Positions 26,268 through 36,101 of a stretch of DNA of 64,000 nt are shown here, piece after piece (the stretch's first letter is position 1; the number at the start of each line of letters is the position of its first letter). This DNA is from Alkalibacterium sp049389645. GTDB taxonomy: Bacteria; Bacillota; Bacilli; Lactobacillales; Carnobacteriaceae_A. The notes under the pieces were generated by a model that was not told the DNA's origin, made no database searches, and saw only the letters and a program-made list of their open reading frames with translations. Location of the stretch: NCBI RefSeq assembly GCF_049389645.1, contig NZ_CP186540.1, positions 620,001-684,000 on the forward strand. The letters are read 5' to 3'. Position numbers and translations under genes: made by a program.

Positions 26268-27089
26268 GTGTTCATAGAAATTATTAAATCAATCATTTTA
26301 GGAATTGTACAAGGGATCACAGAGTGGTTACCTATTAGTAGTACAGGTCACATGATTCTTGTCGATGAGTTTTTAGTTTTAAATACCAGTGATGCGTTTA
26401 AAGAGATGTTTCTAGTTGTTATTCAGCTGGCTTCAATACTTGCGGTGGTAATCATCTTTTTCAGAAAGCTAAACCCGTTTGACTTTGACAAGACCGACAA
26501 CCAAAAAAAAGAAACATGGCACATCTGGTTAAAAGTCGTCATCGGTGTCATACCTGCTGCTTTCTTCGGCTTGTTATTTGAAGACGTCATTAACGACGTC
26601 TTTTACAATTGGCAGACGGTGGCTGTCGCACTGATCTTTTACGGTATTGCCTTTATAATTATTGAAAAACGAAATGAAGGTAAAGTGCCGAAAATCGAGA
26701 CTTGGGAACAGTTGACCTATAAAGTCGCGTTAATGATCGGTTTTTTCCAAGTACTGGCACTCATACCGGGAACATCACGCTCTGGGGCAACCATTGTTGG
26801 AGCTATTTTAATTGGGGCAGCTAGACCTATCGCTGCAGAATATTCATTCTTCCTGTCTATTCCTGTCATGTTTGGAGCCAGCCTAATTAAATTACTTGGA
26901 TTCGGCTTTAGTTTTACACCGGAAGAATTGATCATTTTACTTGTGGGCTGTCTCTTCTCATTCATCGTTTCAATCTTTGCGATTAAATTCTTGATGAACT
27001 ACATTAGAAAAAATGATTTCAGCGTGTTCGGCTGGTATCGCATTATAGTCGGTCTTGTGGTCATAGGCTACTTCGCGATATTAGGATAA
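26268..27089 (+). CDS. uppP: Undecaprenyl-diphosphatase (BacA/UppP)
   Basis: This 273-residue polytopic enzyme dephosphorylates undecaprenyl pyrophosphate, recycling the lipid carrier for cell-wall polymers; high dosage gives bacitracin resistance in several species. The two family motifs are present: GITEWLPISSTGHM near the N terminus and PGTSRSGATI near residue 170. The start codon is GTG at 26268 with GGGAG upstream; no in-frame ATG lies nearby. It is a single-gene unit with its own promoter and terminator. Confidence 0.93.
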   Translation: MFIEIIKSIILGIVQGITEWLPISSTGHMILVDEFLVLNTSDAFKEMFLVVIQLASILAVVIIFFRKLNPFDFDKTDNQKKETWHIWLKVVIGVIPAAFFGLLFEDVINDVFYNWQTVAVALIFYGIAFIIIEKRNEGKVPKIETWEQLTYKVALMIGFFQVLALIPGTSRSGATIVGAILIGAARPIAAEYSFFLSIPVMFGASLIKLLGFGFSFTPEELIILLVGCLFSFIVSIFAIKFLMNYIRKNDFSVFGWYRIIVGLVVIGYFAILG

Positions 27090-27108
27090 TCAAAACTACA
27101 AACATATG

Positions 27109-27139
27109 AAAAGGACGGGACATTAGTTCCGTCCTTTTT
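27109..27139 (+). terminator. Terminator after uppP
   Basis: The arms AAAGGACGG and CCGTCCTTT are followed by T on the plus strand. Confidence 0.88.
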
Positions 27140-27360
27140 CTTATACTGATATCTTCTCTAAAAAACCTCATCGGTTATTCAAAGCCTATCGATAGTGTGA
27201 TGTGGCTCAGGGCTAAAAAAAATCCTCGATTATTTATACATGTAAGATCAAAGTGATAACCGAATCGACAAACCCCGTCTCGATAATAACCCACAGTTTA
27301 CAACTGCAAAAACTCGTATGATTTGGCATTACATCCGCATACTTTTTTGAAAATTCGGAT
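27140..27360. other. Gene-free stretch between uppP and glgP
   Basis: I see no coding frame here. It holds a distant inverted pair TCGGTTAT (27171-27178) / ATAACCGA (27255-27262) and a perfect palindrome CTATCGATAG (27187-27196). A structured RNA is possible but unsupported. Confidence 0.3.
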
Positions 27361-27398
27361 AAAAAAACAGAGTAGAGAAAATCTCTACTCTGTTTTTT
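27361..27398 (-). terminator. Terminator of the glycogen operon
   Basis: The 11-bp perfect stem CAGAGTAGAGA/TCTCTACTCTG with an AAA loop and a T6 run on the minus strand ends transcription past glgP. Confidence 0.92.
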
Positions 27399-27436
27399 GA
27401 GTTACTGTAAAAAATGTTCCATGTTACTAGAAAAGA

Positions 27437-29875
27437 TTACCCAATAGGTTCATCAAGGGGTTGGACACTATTGTTTAGGTCCCCGCATTGTTTCACTTTC
27501 CAAATATCATCCGCATAACGTTTGATTGTATAGTCTGCTGAAAATGGTGCGGATGAGGCAATATTCAAGAGTGATTTTCTTGTCCACTCTTTCTGGTCTT
27601 TATAAAGTTCATCAATTTTCTCCTGTGCTTCAACATAGGAATCAAAATCTTTCAAGACAAAATATTCATCATTGAAATGAACGAGCGATTCAAAAATAGC
27701 ATTGCCTTCCCCTTGCAGTCCGGGAATCGTCCCATCTCTTAAGGCATCTAAACTACGTCGAACTCTATCGTTAGATTCATAGATATATCTTGAACTATAA
27801 TTTTGAGCTGCTTTCAGTGCGTATACTTCATCACTGGATAAACCAAAAACAAACATGTTTTCTTCACCAACAAAATCTCTGATTTCGATGTTGGCACCAT
27901 CCAGTGTGGCTAACGTCAGTGCGCCGTTTGCCATTAATTTCATATTACTTGTTCCTGAAGCTTCCATACTAGCAAGTGAGATTTGTTCACTAACATCAGC
28001 TGCCGGGATTATTTTTTCGGCTAGTGAAACGCCATAATTTTCAAAGAAAACTATTTTAAGTTTATCTCCTATATCAGGATCGTTGTTGACCAAATCGGCT
28101 AATGAATTAATCACTTTAATGATTTGTTTTGCGTAAACATAACTAGGTGCCGCTTTGGCTCCAAAAATAAATACCCGAGGCACAAAGTCTGTATCCGGAT
28201 TCTGTTTAATTTCCAGATAACGATGAAGAATATGCAACATATTCATATGCTGGCGTTTATACGCATGCAGTCGCTTGATCTGCACATCGAATAAGGCTTC
28301 AGGATTCACTTTGATTCCTTTGACTTCTTCAATATACTCCGCCAATCGCTGTTTGTTCTCAAGTTTGATTTCAGCTAATTTTTTAAGTGTTTTTTTGCTT
28401 TTTTCAAAGCCTTTGAACACTTTTAATTCTGAAGGGTTTTTCTTCCATTCTTCACCAATTTTCTCATCAATAAGTTGAGTTAATCCCGGGTTCGAAAGAT
28501 GGACCCAGCGTCTTTGCGTAATTCCATTGGTTTTATTGTTGAAACGTTCAGGATAAAGTTCAAAGAAATCTTTCAATACGTCATTCATCAAAATTTCTGT
28601 GTGTAACTTAGCTACACCGTTGACACTGTGACTTCCTATGACTGCAAGGTGGGCCATGTTGACTACCCCGTTTTGAAGGATCGCTGTTTGCCATGTTATG
28701 CTTTCGCCATAAAGAGGCGATGTTGTTTCAACAAAACGTCGATTGATTTCTTCGATAATCATATAAATACGCGGCAATAGGTCCTTCATCATATCTATTG
28801 GCCATTTTTCTAAAGCTTCACGCAAAATCGTGTGATTGGTGTAACTACATGTCTTGAATGTAATTTCCCATGCTTGTTCCCAGGATAAATGTTCTTCGTC
28901 TAGTAATATGCGCATCATCTCTGGAATAACTAAAGCAGGGTGCGTATCATTGATGTGTATTGCTACTTTATCAGGTATATTTTTCCTAGGCATATTATAC
29001 TTACTGAAATGACGCAAAATAGATTGCACGCCTGCTGAAACCATGAAGTATTCTTGCTTTAATCTGAGTAAGCGGCCTTCGTAATTTGAATCATCTGGAT
29101 ATAAAACTTGCGTAATTTCTTTGATCGGTTCCGTTGCTTCCAGTGTGTGGTAATTATCTTCTTCTTCAACTGGAATCTCTGCGGACCATAACCTGAGATT
29201 GTTTACTGCGTTATTTCTATAACCTACCATAGGCGTATCGTATGGCACCGCTAAAACATTCAGTGTGTTTTCATACTTCGTTTCCAAATGCCCTAAGTGA
29301 TTTTCTTCTAACCAAACATTCCCGCCAAATCTAATCATGCAGGTTGATTTGACATTACGTGTTTCCCAGACATTTCTATAACGCAGCCAATTTTCAGGCA
29401 ATTCGACTTGGTAGCCATCAACAAATTTCTGTTTAAATAAACCATATTGATAGCGAATACCGTTCCCGTTTCCGGGGATGCCTAAAGAAGCAAGTGAATC
29501 CATAAAACAGGAACCTAAACGTCCTAATCCGCCGTTTCCTAATGCTGGATCAGCTTCGGCTTTTTCTAGTTCTTCGAATGACAAGCCCATTTCACTTAAT
29601 CCTTCTTTGATCGTATCGAGCAGCCCTAAGTTATAGGCATTATTTTTTAATTGTCGTCCAGGAAGAAATTCCATAGAAAAATAGAAAATTTGCTTTACAC
29701 TATTTTTTACATATTTTTCACGTGTTTCTTTCCAATCACCAGACAAATAATTTTTTACATACAAACCGAGTGCATTATATTGTTGTTCGGTTGAACCCTC
29801 TTCATAAGAATAAGCGTACAAACTTTGAAATTGAACTTTAAAATCTTTTATAAACTCTTCAACTGTTAATGACAT
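27437..29875 (-). CDS. glgP: Glycogen/starch phosphorylase
   Basis: This 812-residue PLP enzyme releases glucose-1-phosphate from glycogen, the degradation step of the operon. The PLP-lysine motif region EASGTSNMKLMANGALTLAT is intact near residue 660. Other hallmarks are ADPALGNGGLGRLGSCFMDS, INDTHPAL and FNGGVN-type residues in the middle. I start at ATG 29875; an ATG two codons upstream would abut the GGAGGA site directly. It is the last gene of the operon, separated from glgA by about 230 bp that include a terminator-like hairpin, so its level may differ from that of the biosynthetic genes. Confidence 0.94.
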   Translation of the reverse strand: MSLTVEEFIKDFKVQFQSLYAYSYEEGSTEQQYNALGLYVKNYLSGDWKETREKYVKNSVKQIFYFSMEFLPGRQLKNNAYNLGLLDTIKEGLSEMGLSFEELEKAEADPALGNGGLGRLGSCFMDSLASLGIPGNGNGIRYQYGLFKQKFVDGYQVELPENWLRYRNVWETRNVKSTCMIRFGGNVWLEENHLGHLETKYENTLNVLAVPYDTPMVGYRNNAVNNLRLWSAEIPVEEEDNYHTLEATEPIKEITQVLYPDDSNYEGRLLRLKQEYFMVSAGVQSILRHFSKYNMPRKNIPDKVAIHINDTHPALVIPEMMRILLDEEHLSWEQAWEITFKTCSYTNHTILREALEKWPIDMMKDLLPRIYMIIEEINRRFVETTSPLYGESITWQTAILQNGVVNMAHLAVIGSHSVNGVAKLHTEILMNDVLKDFFELYPERFNNKTNGITQRRWVHLSNPGLTQLIDEKIGEEWKKNPSELKVFKGFEKSKKTLKKLAEIKLENKQRLAEYIEEVKGIKVNPEALFDVQIKRLHAYKRQHMNMLHILHRYLEIKQNPDTDFVPRVFIFGAKAAPSYVYAKQIIKVINSLADLVNNDPDIGDKLKIVFFENYGVSLAEKIIPAADVSEQISLASMEASGTSNMKLMANGALTLATLDGANIEIRDFVGEENMFVFGLSSDEVYALKAAQNYSSRYIYESNDRVRRSLDALRDGTIPGLQGEGNAIFESLVHFNDEYFVLKDFDSYVEAQEKIDELYKDQKEWTRKSLLNIASSAPFSADYTIKRYADDIWKVKQCGDLNNSVQPLDEPIG

Positions 29876-30054
29876 ATGCATTCCTCCATGTGTTGATAAT
29901 AATTATACCTTAATGGTAAAGATAAGAAAAGATACGCTGAACAACGCATCTTCTGATTTTTAAATAAAACGTCTAATTAAAAGCCTATTTATTCAACACT
30001 TTCATCATAAGTGTTAATCATGTATTAATTGACAGTTATGTCACTTTCCCCCAC

Positions 30055-30100
30055 AAAAGAACCCGAACGATCGGCACGAAGCTAATCATTCGAGTTCTTT
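30055..30100 (-). terminator. Terminator-like hairpin between glgA and glgP
   Basis: The imperfect 16-bp arms AAAGAACTCGAATGAT and ATCGTTCGGGTTCTTT are followed by only a short T run on the minus strand. It lies just past the glgA stop and could reduce read-through into glgP. Confidence 0.6.
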
Positions 30101-30102
30101 AA

Positions 30103-31542
30103 TTAATAAACTAAGTGTTTATATTGTTCGATATACTTTTCAGCTGATTTTTCCCAACTGTTGTTTTCAGTCATTCCACGAATTTGTAACAATTCAAAAC
30201 TATCTGGTTTGTCGTAGTAGACTTTCAAGGCACTGTCGATGGTATCGAGCATGGTTTTCACATTGAAATCGTGAAAACTAAAGCCATTACCCTCTTCTGT
30301 AAATTCATTGTAAGGCTCGATCGTATCCTTTAAGCCACCGACTTCATGTACGATAGGCACTGTGCCGTAACGCAATGAATTGAGCTGTGACAAACCGCAT
30401 GGTTCGAACTCTGAAGGCATTAGGAAAAAGTCGACCCCTGCATATATCCATTGAGCCAGTTCATTATCAAAATCGATAATTGCTTGACACTTATCTGGAT
30501 ATTTTCTAGTAAAGTGTTTAAAGCCATCTTCAAAATATGATTTACCCGTTCCAAGCAAGACAAATTGTGCATTCCTAAAGTTAAGCAGCTCTTCCATAGC
30601 ATCTACAATAAGCTGAACACCTTTTTGTTCATCTAATCTTGTAACGACACCAATCAAAGCTATATCCGCCTCTTCAGGTAACCCCACTCTTGCCTGCAAT
30701 GCCTTTTTATTCTTTAATTTTCCACTTAAATCTTCTGCAGAGAATTGATAGGGTATAGATTCATCTTTTTCAGGATTATAAGTATCATAATTAATACCAT
30801 TTAATATGCCTACAAGCTTGTACTTGATTCTTCTCAAATCACTGTCCAAACCATAACCAAATTTAGGTGTTTGAATTTCTTCAGCATATGTCGGACTAAC
30901 GGTAGTTACTAAGTCGGAATAATATAGAGCTCCTTTTAGCCAACATACCTTATCGCCATATTTCAGACCTTCTTCATGAAAAGCAGCATATCCTATATTA
31001 AATAGATCGGATAAGACGTACTGATCATAAACGCCTTGGAAGAGTATATTGTGAATCGTTGTAACGGTTTTGATATCCTTCAAGGTATTGATCCAGGCAT
31101 ACTTATCTTTAAGCAGTACTGGAATCATGGCTGTCTGCCAGTCATTGACGTGCAAGACCTCAGGGATAAAATCGATTTTTTCCAGCATTTCTATAACAGC
31201 CTGCTGAAAGAAAGCAAAACGTTCACCGTCATCACCATAATCGTAAAGATTGGGACGATCAAAATAAAAAAGATTATCAATGAAATAGTAGGTCACAGAC
31301 TCTTTCACTAATTTTTTTATACCACAATACTGTTGTCGCCAACCTACTCCTACAGTAAAATCAGTCACATGTTCCAGCTTTTCTTGTGTTTTCTTATCCA
31401 GTTTTTGAACGAAGTAGGGCAATACGACACGAACATCATGACCATTTGCAGCTAGCTCTTTCGGTAAAGATCCCATCACATCACCGAGGCCCCCTGTTTT
31501 AAAGAAAGGTGCACACTCAGAAGCAGCAAATAATATTTTCAT
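30103..31542 (-). CDS. glgA: Glycogen synthase (ADP-glucose, GT5)
   Basis: GlgA adds glucose from ADP-glucose to the growing alpha-1,4 chain. This 479-residue protein shows the N-terminal substrate loop KTGGLGDV, the acceptor-side TIHN region and the C-terminal MPSEFEPCGLSQL motif with the conserved Glu. The canonical MKILFAASECAPF start is the ATG at 31542. An upstream in-frame GTG at 31554, overlapping the glgD stop, has its binding site too close, though coupling through it is possible. It is the fourth gene of glgB-C-D-A-P. Confidence 0.94.
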   Translation of the reverse strand: MKILFAASECAPFFKTGGLGDVMGSLPKELAANGHDVRVVLPYFVQKLDKKTQEKLEHVTDFTVGVGWRQQYCGIKKLVKESVTYYFIDNLFYFDRPNLYDYGDDGERFAFFQQAVIEMLEKIDFIPEVLHVNDWQTAMIPVLLKDKYAWINTLKDIKTVTTIHNILFQGVYDQYVLSDLFNIGYAAFHEEGLKYGDKVCWLKGALYYSDLVTTVSPTYAEEIQTPKFGYGLDSDLRRIKYKLVGILNGINYDTYNPEKDESIPYQFSAEDLSGKLKNKKALQARVGLPEEADIALIGVVTRLDEQKGVQLIVDAMEELLNFRNAQFVLLGTGKSYFEDGFKHFTRKYPDKCQAIIDFDNELAQWIYAGVDFFLMPSEFEPCGLSQLNSLRYGTVPIVHEVGGLKDTIEPYNEFTEEGNGFSFHDFNVKTMLDTIDSALKVYYDKPDSFELLQIRGMTENNSWEKSAEKYIEQYKHLVY

Positions 31543-31550
31543 TTTTTTAT

Positions 31551-32726
31551 TCACCCTTCCTCTATATTCCCTTCCGAATAAATCACGCTGTTCTTAGCTA
31601 CGACGATTGGGTTCTCACGCGTACCTTCCAACTTAGCTCCTTTTTTGACATAGACGTGTTTATCTAAGATGACATATTTTAAATGCGCGCCTTCTTCAAT
31701 ATAGGAATCTTGCATGATAATAGAATCTTCAATTTGTGCATCTTTGGAAACGAAAACTTTGCGGAAGATCAACGAATTTTTAACTGTTCCATAAACTTCA
31801 CAATCATTAGCAAATTGAGCGTTCTCAATGATAGCGGTGTCGCCAAAGTACGTTGGTGCTGAATTTTTAGGTTTTGTAAGTACTGGATTGGCTCGATAGA
31901 ACAACGCATTAAAGTTATCTTCATTCAACATATCCATATTAGCCTCGAAATAACTAGGAATATCCTCAATCACTTTTAGATAACCTGTATATTCGTAGCC
32001 ATAAATCGGATTATTTGCCTCAACAGTAAACTGAATGAAGTTCTTTACCGTTATATCCATGTTTTTTTGTTTTGCCTTGAACAAATAATCTAAAAAGGTT
32101 TGTTTGCATAGAATCATCATTTCCATATTCAAGAATAATGATTCGTCTCCATCTTCTATTTCTGTTACAGGACGGTAACCTTCTACGCGATCGTTGTTAT
32201 TTTCACTCATTGCTAAAGAAGAGTAAATCGAATCATCGATCAATTCATTTCTTTTCACTTTTTTATAAATGACTGAAACATTACTTTCTTTATCTTTATG
32301 AAATTGAATCAACGAATCTAAACGAATATTTGATAGCATACTGGAGCCCATCAAAACCACATACTCGGCATGTGAGTGAGAAACATATTTGTAATGGTCT
32401 TCATAATAATTCTCAGTGTATTTCTCAGAATCCTCCAGTCGTGACTTGAGTTCTATATGTGAATGAGTAAAGACGCCTCCTCCAACGGAAGATTCAAGTC
32501 CCCATGTGGCTCCCGATCTGATATGGTCGTATAGAGAATGGCCGGAGCCCGAAATGAACAAGGCCGCTGAGACAGCTTCTATACTGGACAAGCTTGAAAA
32601 CGGAAAGTCAATCAAACGATATCTGCAACCAAACGGCAATGCTGACAATGGTCTTCTGTTTGTTAACGGTTTAAGTTTTTCATCATTTTCCACTAAATTT
32701 AGAATAGACGCAACTTTAGTTCTCAT
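31551..32726 (-). CDS. glgD: Glucose-1-phosphate adenylyltransferase subunit GlgD
   Basis: This 391-residue protein is homologous to GlgC but lacks its N-terminal GGxGxRL nucleotide loop: where GlgC has GGQGSRLG, this protein has LVENDEKLKPLT. In Bacillus-type systems GlgD is the non-catalytic or weakly active regulatory partner of GlgC, raising ADP-glucose pyrophosphorylase activity in a heteromer. The C-terminal left-handed beta-helix repeats are visible (about 280-380). Its start overlaps glgC by 11 bp, and an AGGAGG site precedes the ATG. Confidence 0.93.
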   Translation of the reverse strand: MRTKVASILNLVENDEKLKPLTNRRPLSALPFGCRYRLIDFPFSSLSSIEAVSAALFISGSGHSLYDHIRSGATWGLESSVGGGVFTHSHIELKSRLEDSEKYTENYYEDHYKYVSHSHAEYVVLMGSSMLSNIRLDSLIQFHKDKESNVSVIYKKVKRNELIDDSIYSSLAMSENNNDRVEGYRPVTEIEDGDESLFLNMEMMILCKQTFLDYLFKAKQKNMDITVKNFIQFTVEANNPIYGYEYTGYLKVIEDIPSYFEANMDMLNEDNFNALFYRANPVLTKPKNSAPTYFGDTAIIENAQFANDCEVYGTVKNSLIFRKVFVSKDAQIEDSIIMQDSYIEEGAHLKYVILDKHVYVKKGAKLEGTRENPIVVAKNSVIYSEGNIEEG

Positions 32727-33861
32727 CTGAATAGCCTCCTACTTCTTCATCATAACCTACAACTTCAATACTGTCCTCAGTTCCAATTATTTCGACACCA
32801 TCATGAATATGTGCACTTTCTCCTATGATTGCTTTTTCAATGGTTACATTCTCACCTATAACGACATCTGGCATGATGAACGAATCTTTAATCACTGAAT
32901 TTTTCCCTACCTTAACGTTATGAGATAAAATCGAATGATTGATTTCACCAGCAATATAACAACCATCTGTAATCATTGAGTCCGTCACTTTTGCAGAAGA
33001 TGTTAAAAACTGGGGTGTCGTATTTGGATTTTTAGAGTAAACACGCCAGTTTCTATCTCTGATGTCAAGTTCATGACCAGGATCTAAGAACTCCATATTG
33101 GCACTCCAGAGACTTTCAATGGTCCCTACATCTTTCCAATATCCCTCAAAAGAATAGGCATAGATAGATTCATTATTTCTTAGGTAAGTTGGAATAACAT
33201 TGTGACCAAAATCAGTTAACTGTCTATTTTTTGCCTGATTATCCACCAAATATTTTTTCAACGTAGGCCAGTCAAAAATGTAAATACCCATTGAAGCCAG
33301 ATTTGATTTAGGGTTTTCAGGTTTTTCCTGGAATTCAATAATTCTATCCGTTTTATCTGTGTTCATTACGCCAAATCTTGAAGCCTCTTCCCACGGTACT
33401 GGCATGACACCTACAGTAAGTGAAGCTTTCTGTTTTTTATGATAATCCAACATTTTTTGATAATCCATTTTATAAATATGGTCCCCTGAAAGAATGACCA
33501 CATAATCAGGATTTTTTTGGTCTATAAAATCGATATTTTGATAAACAGCATGAGCAGTCCCTTTAAAGAATTTTTCACCTTCCATACTTGAGTAAGGTTG
33601 TAAAATGGTTGCTTCTCCGTTATGTCTGTCTAATCCCCAGCTTGATCCATCTCCCACATGATTATTTAATATGAGTGGTTGATATTGAGTGACTACACCT
33701 ACAGTATTAAATCCAGAATTGGCACAATTCGATAAAGCAAAATCGATAATTCGGTAATTACCACCAAAAGGTACAGCTGGTTTAGCTATTTGCTTAGTCA
33801 GCTTGCCTAGTCTTGATCCCTGCCCTCCGGCTAAAATCATTGCGACTGTTTCAGTTTTCAT
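32716..33861 (-). CDS. glgC: Glucose-1-phosphate adenylyltransferase (catalytic subunit)
   Basis: GlgC makes ADP-glucose from glucose-1-phosphate and ATP, the committed step of bacterial glycogen synthesis. This 381-residue protein has the nucleotide loop ILAGGQGSRLG near residue 10, the catalytic Asp in ILSGDHIYKMDY, the sugar-phosphate motif FQEKP and a C-terminal beta-helix domain. It lies 74 bp after glgB and overlaps glgD. No good binding site lies close to the ATG; an AAGGAGG further upstream is discussed in the findings. Confidence 0.95.
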   Translation of the reverse strand: MKTETVAMILAGGQGSRLGKLTKQIAKPAVPFGGNYRIIDFALSNCANSGFNTVGVVTQYQPLILNNHVGDGSSWGLDRHNGEATILQPYSSMEGEKFFKGTAHAVYQNIDFIDQKNPDYVVILSGDHIYKMDYQKMLDYHKKQKASLTVGVMPVPWEEASRFGVMNTDKTDRIIEFQEKPENPKSNLASMGIYIFDWPTLKKYLVDNQAKNRQLTDFGHNVIPTYLRNNESIYAYSFEGYWKDVGTIESLWSANMEFLDPGHELDIRDRNWRVYSKNPNTTPQFLTSSAKVTDSMITDGCYIAGEINHSILSHNVKVGKNSVIKDSFIMPDVVIGENVTIEKAIIGESAHIHDGVEIIGTEDSIEVVGYDEEVGGYSDEN

Positions 33862-33935
33862 TATACTTCGGAAGTGTCTATTGACCTTCCTTCCCTCCTT
33901 ATAACTGATTTTTTTTAAAATATCATTGCTGTATG

Positions 33936-35852
33936 TTATTCGTTTTTTGGTACGCCATACACGCGTTTTGGTTTAAGTACTACGACGCTTAGTGCAGGTA
34001 AGATCAGTTCAAGTGAATAATCTTTCCCGTGTGCTGATTCTTCATTTGTTTTTAAAACGCCTTGAGAATCTGTCCACGTTCCTCCTAATGCTTGCCATTC
34101 GGTGTTCCAAACCACTTCGTACTGGCCTTTATAAGGGACTCCAACTTTTACATTCTGTCTTTCAACCGGAACAAAATTACATAACACTACCAGAAAATCT
34201 CTAGGTTTAATTCCATTTCGGATAAAATATAAAAGAGTTTCTTCTGAATTATCAGCTTGTAAAATTTCAATGCCTTCAGAACGATGATCAACTTCCCATA
34301 ACGCCCTGTGTTCTTTATAAAAAGCATTCAATTGCTTCGAAAACTCTAAATGTTTGGCATTCATTGAGTCATTTAAATTGTTCCATTCTAATCCCTCGTC
34401 AAACCGCCATTCTAGAAATTGTCCAAATTCCGCTCCCATAAATTGTAATTTTTTGCCTGGGTGCATCATTCGGTATGAATCAACAGTTCTTAGTCCTGCG
34501 AATTGGTTATAACGATCCCCAAACATCTTGTGCATCATCGATTTTTTACCATGGACAACTTCATCATGAGAAAAGGGCAATACATAATTTTCATTGAACG
34601 TATACATAAACGAGAACGTAATCAAATTGAAGTGATCTTTTCTAAACAATGGATCCATCTCAAAGAAACGAAGTGTATCGTTCATCCATCCCATATTCCA
34701 TTTGTAATTGAAGCCCAAGCCACCTTCATGCACGGGATGTGTCACTTTTGGCCAAGCTGTGCTTTCTTCAGCCATCATTAACACATCGGGATGTCTCTCA
34801 AAAATCTTTTTATTCATTATCTGTATAAACTCTACACCGGCTTTATTGATATTTGTCCCTTCATCATTCGGTGTCCAGTCTCCAAGATCATAATCTAAGT
34901 AAAGCATATTGCTGACAGCATCCACTCTTAGTCCATCTAAGTGAAACTGTTCTATCCAGAATAAAGCATTGGATATTAGGTAACTGCGGACCTGGTTCTT
35001 TCCTAAGTCAAAGTTTAATGTTCCCCAACGGTTGTTGTTCCCTTGATTAGGGTCGCTGTACTCAAACTGTGGTGTGCCATCATAATAAGCCAGACCATAA
35101 GCATTACGGTTAAAGTGTCCCGGTACCCAGTCCATGATGACCCCGATGTTCTCCAGATGAGCCATTTCTACTAATTCCTGAAATTCTTCAATTGTTCCAA
35201 ATTTAGAAGATAGTCCAAAGAATCCGGTTGCTTGATATCCCCAACTCGCATCGAGTGGGTGTTCCATTAAAGGCATGAATTCAATATGTGTGTAGCCCAT
35301 CTCTTTTACATATGGAATCAACTCATCTTTCAATTCTGATATCGTATACCAGGAACCGTCTTCGTGATGTTTCCAGGAGCTTAAATGTACTTCATATATG
35401 TTAAGAGGCCGATTATAAATTTCAAACCTTTTACGATTAGCCATCCACAAGCCGTCTTTCCAGGATTTGTTTGGTAAATCTCGAACTACCGATGCATCAT
35501 TAGGTCTGACCTCAAATTCATATGCATATGGATCGATTTTATAAGCAGCAGTTCCGTCCGCCTGAATGATTTTATACTTGTAACGCTCTCCTTGTATAGG
35601 TCTCATGTCTTTTAAAGTAAAGATCCCCGTCTCTCCAACTTTATGCATCTCATCTAATTCAGACCACTCGTTAAAATCCCCAACTAAATAAACAGCTTGA
35701 GCATGAGGTGCCCAGACAGTAAACACGTATCCATTTTCAACTTCATTACAGCCCATAGTAGTGTAACTATCGTATTGTGTCCCTTCGTTAAAAAGATAAA
35801 AAGATTCCATATCATTATTATCGTATTCTAACCTTTCTTTTCCTTCACTCAT
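33936..35852 (-). CDS. glgB: 1,4-alpha-glucan branching enzyme (GH13)
   Basis: GlgB introduces alpha-1,6 branches into glycogen. The 638-residue protein has an N-terminal CBM48 domain (about 40-130, FTVWAPHAQAVYLVGDFN), then the GH13 barrel. The catalytic residues are visible: nucleophile Asp in DGLRVDAVSNM, acid/base Glu in MMAEESTAWP, and the third Asp in FSHDEVVHG. I start at ATG 35852 behind AAGGGGGAT; the upstream ATG at 35876 is less likely. It is the first gene of the glycogen operon. Confidence 0.95.
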   Translation of the reverse strand: MSEGKERLEYDNNDMESFYLFNEGTQYDSYTTMGCNEVENGYVFTVWAPHAQAVYLVGDFNEWSELDEMHKVGETGIFTLKDMRPIQGERYKYKIIQADGTAAYKIDPYAYEFEVRPNDASVVRDLPNKSWKDGLWMANRKRFEIYNRPLNIYEVHLSSWKHHEDGSWYTISELKDELIPYVKEMGYTHIEFMPLMEHPLDASWGYQATGFFGLSSKFGTIEEFQELVEMAHLENIGVIMDWVPGHFNRNAYGLAYYDGTPQFEYSDPNQGNNNRWGTLNFDLGKNQVRSYLISNALFWIEQFHLDGLRVDAVSNMLYLDYDLGDWTPNDEGTNINKAGVEFIQIMNKKIFERHPDVLMMAEESTAWPKVTHPVHEGGLGFNYKWNMGWMNDTLRFFEMDPLFRKDHFNLITFSFMYTFNENYVLPFSHDEVVHGKKSMMHKMFGDRYNQFAGLRTVDSYRMMHPGKKLQFMGAEFGQFLEWRFDEGLEWNNLNDSMNAKHLEFSKQLNAFYKEHRALWEVDHRSEGIEILQADNSEETLLYFIRNGIKPRDFLVVLCNFVPVERQNVKVGVPYKGQYEVVWNTEWQALGGTWTDSQGVLKTNEESAHGKDYSLELILPALSVVVLKPKRVYGVPKNE

Positions 35853-35867
35853 AAATATCCCCCTTAA

Positions 35868-35884
35868 TGAAAACATCGCTTACA
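35868..35884. promoter_or_regulatory. cre-like inverted repeat in the glgB leader
   Basis: TGAAAAC and GCTTACA, the two halves of a catabolite-responsive element, are separated by an extra ATC. The spacing is 3 bp longer than in standard cre sites, so CcpA control of the glycogen operon is only a suggestion. Confidence 0.25.
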
Positions 35885-36101
35885 AATCTTACTCACATAA
35901 GATTTCGAGTAGAAACTTTTATAACATTATTGTAACTTATTGAACCTACTATACCAAATTTTTCCTCTTGTGAATAGTCTTCAATCCTTCTTTTATAATG
36001 ATTCTTTAATCCGACCTCAGACCGATGACAACCCTTACTTAAAATGGTATGATGACAATGTAAGATCGTTAACGAAAACGTGGAAAGGAGGATTCATTTA
36101 T

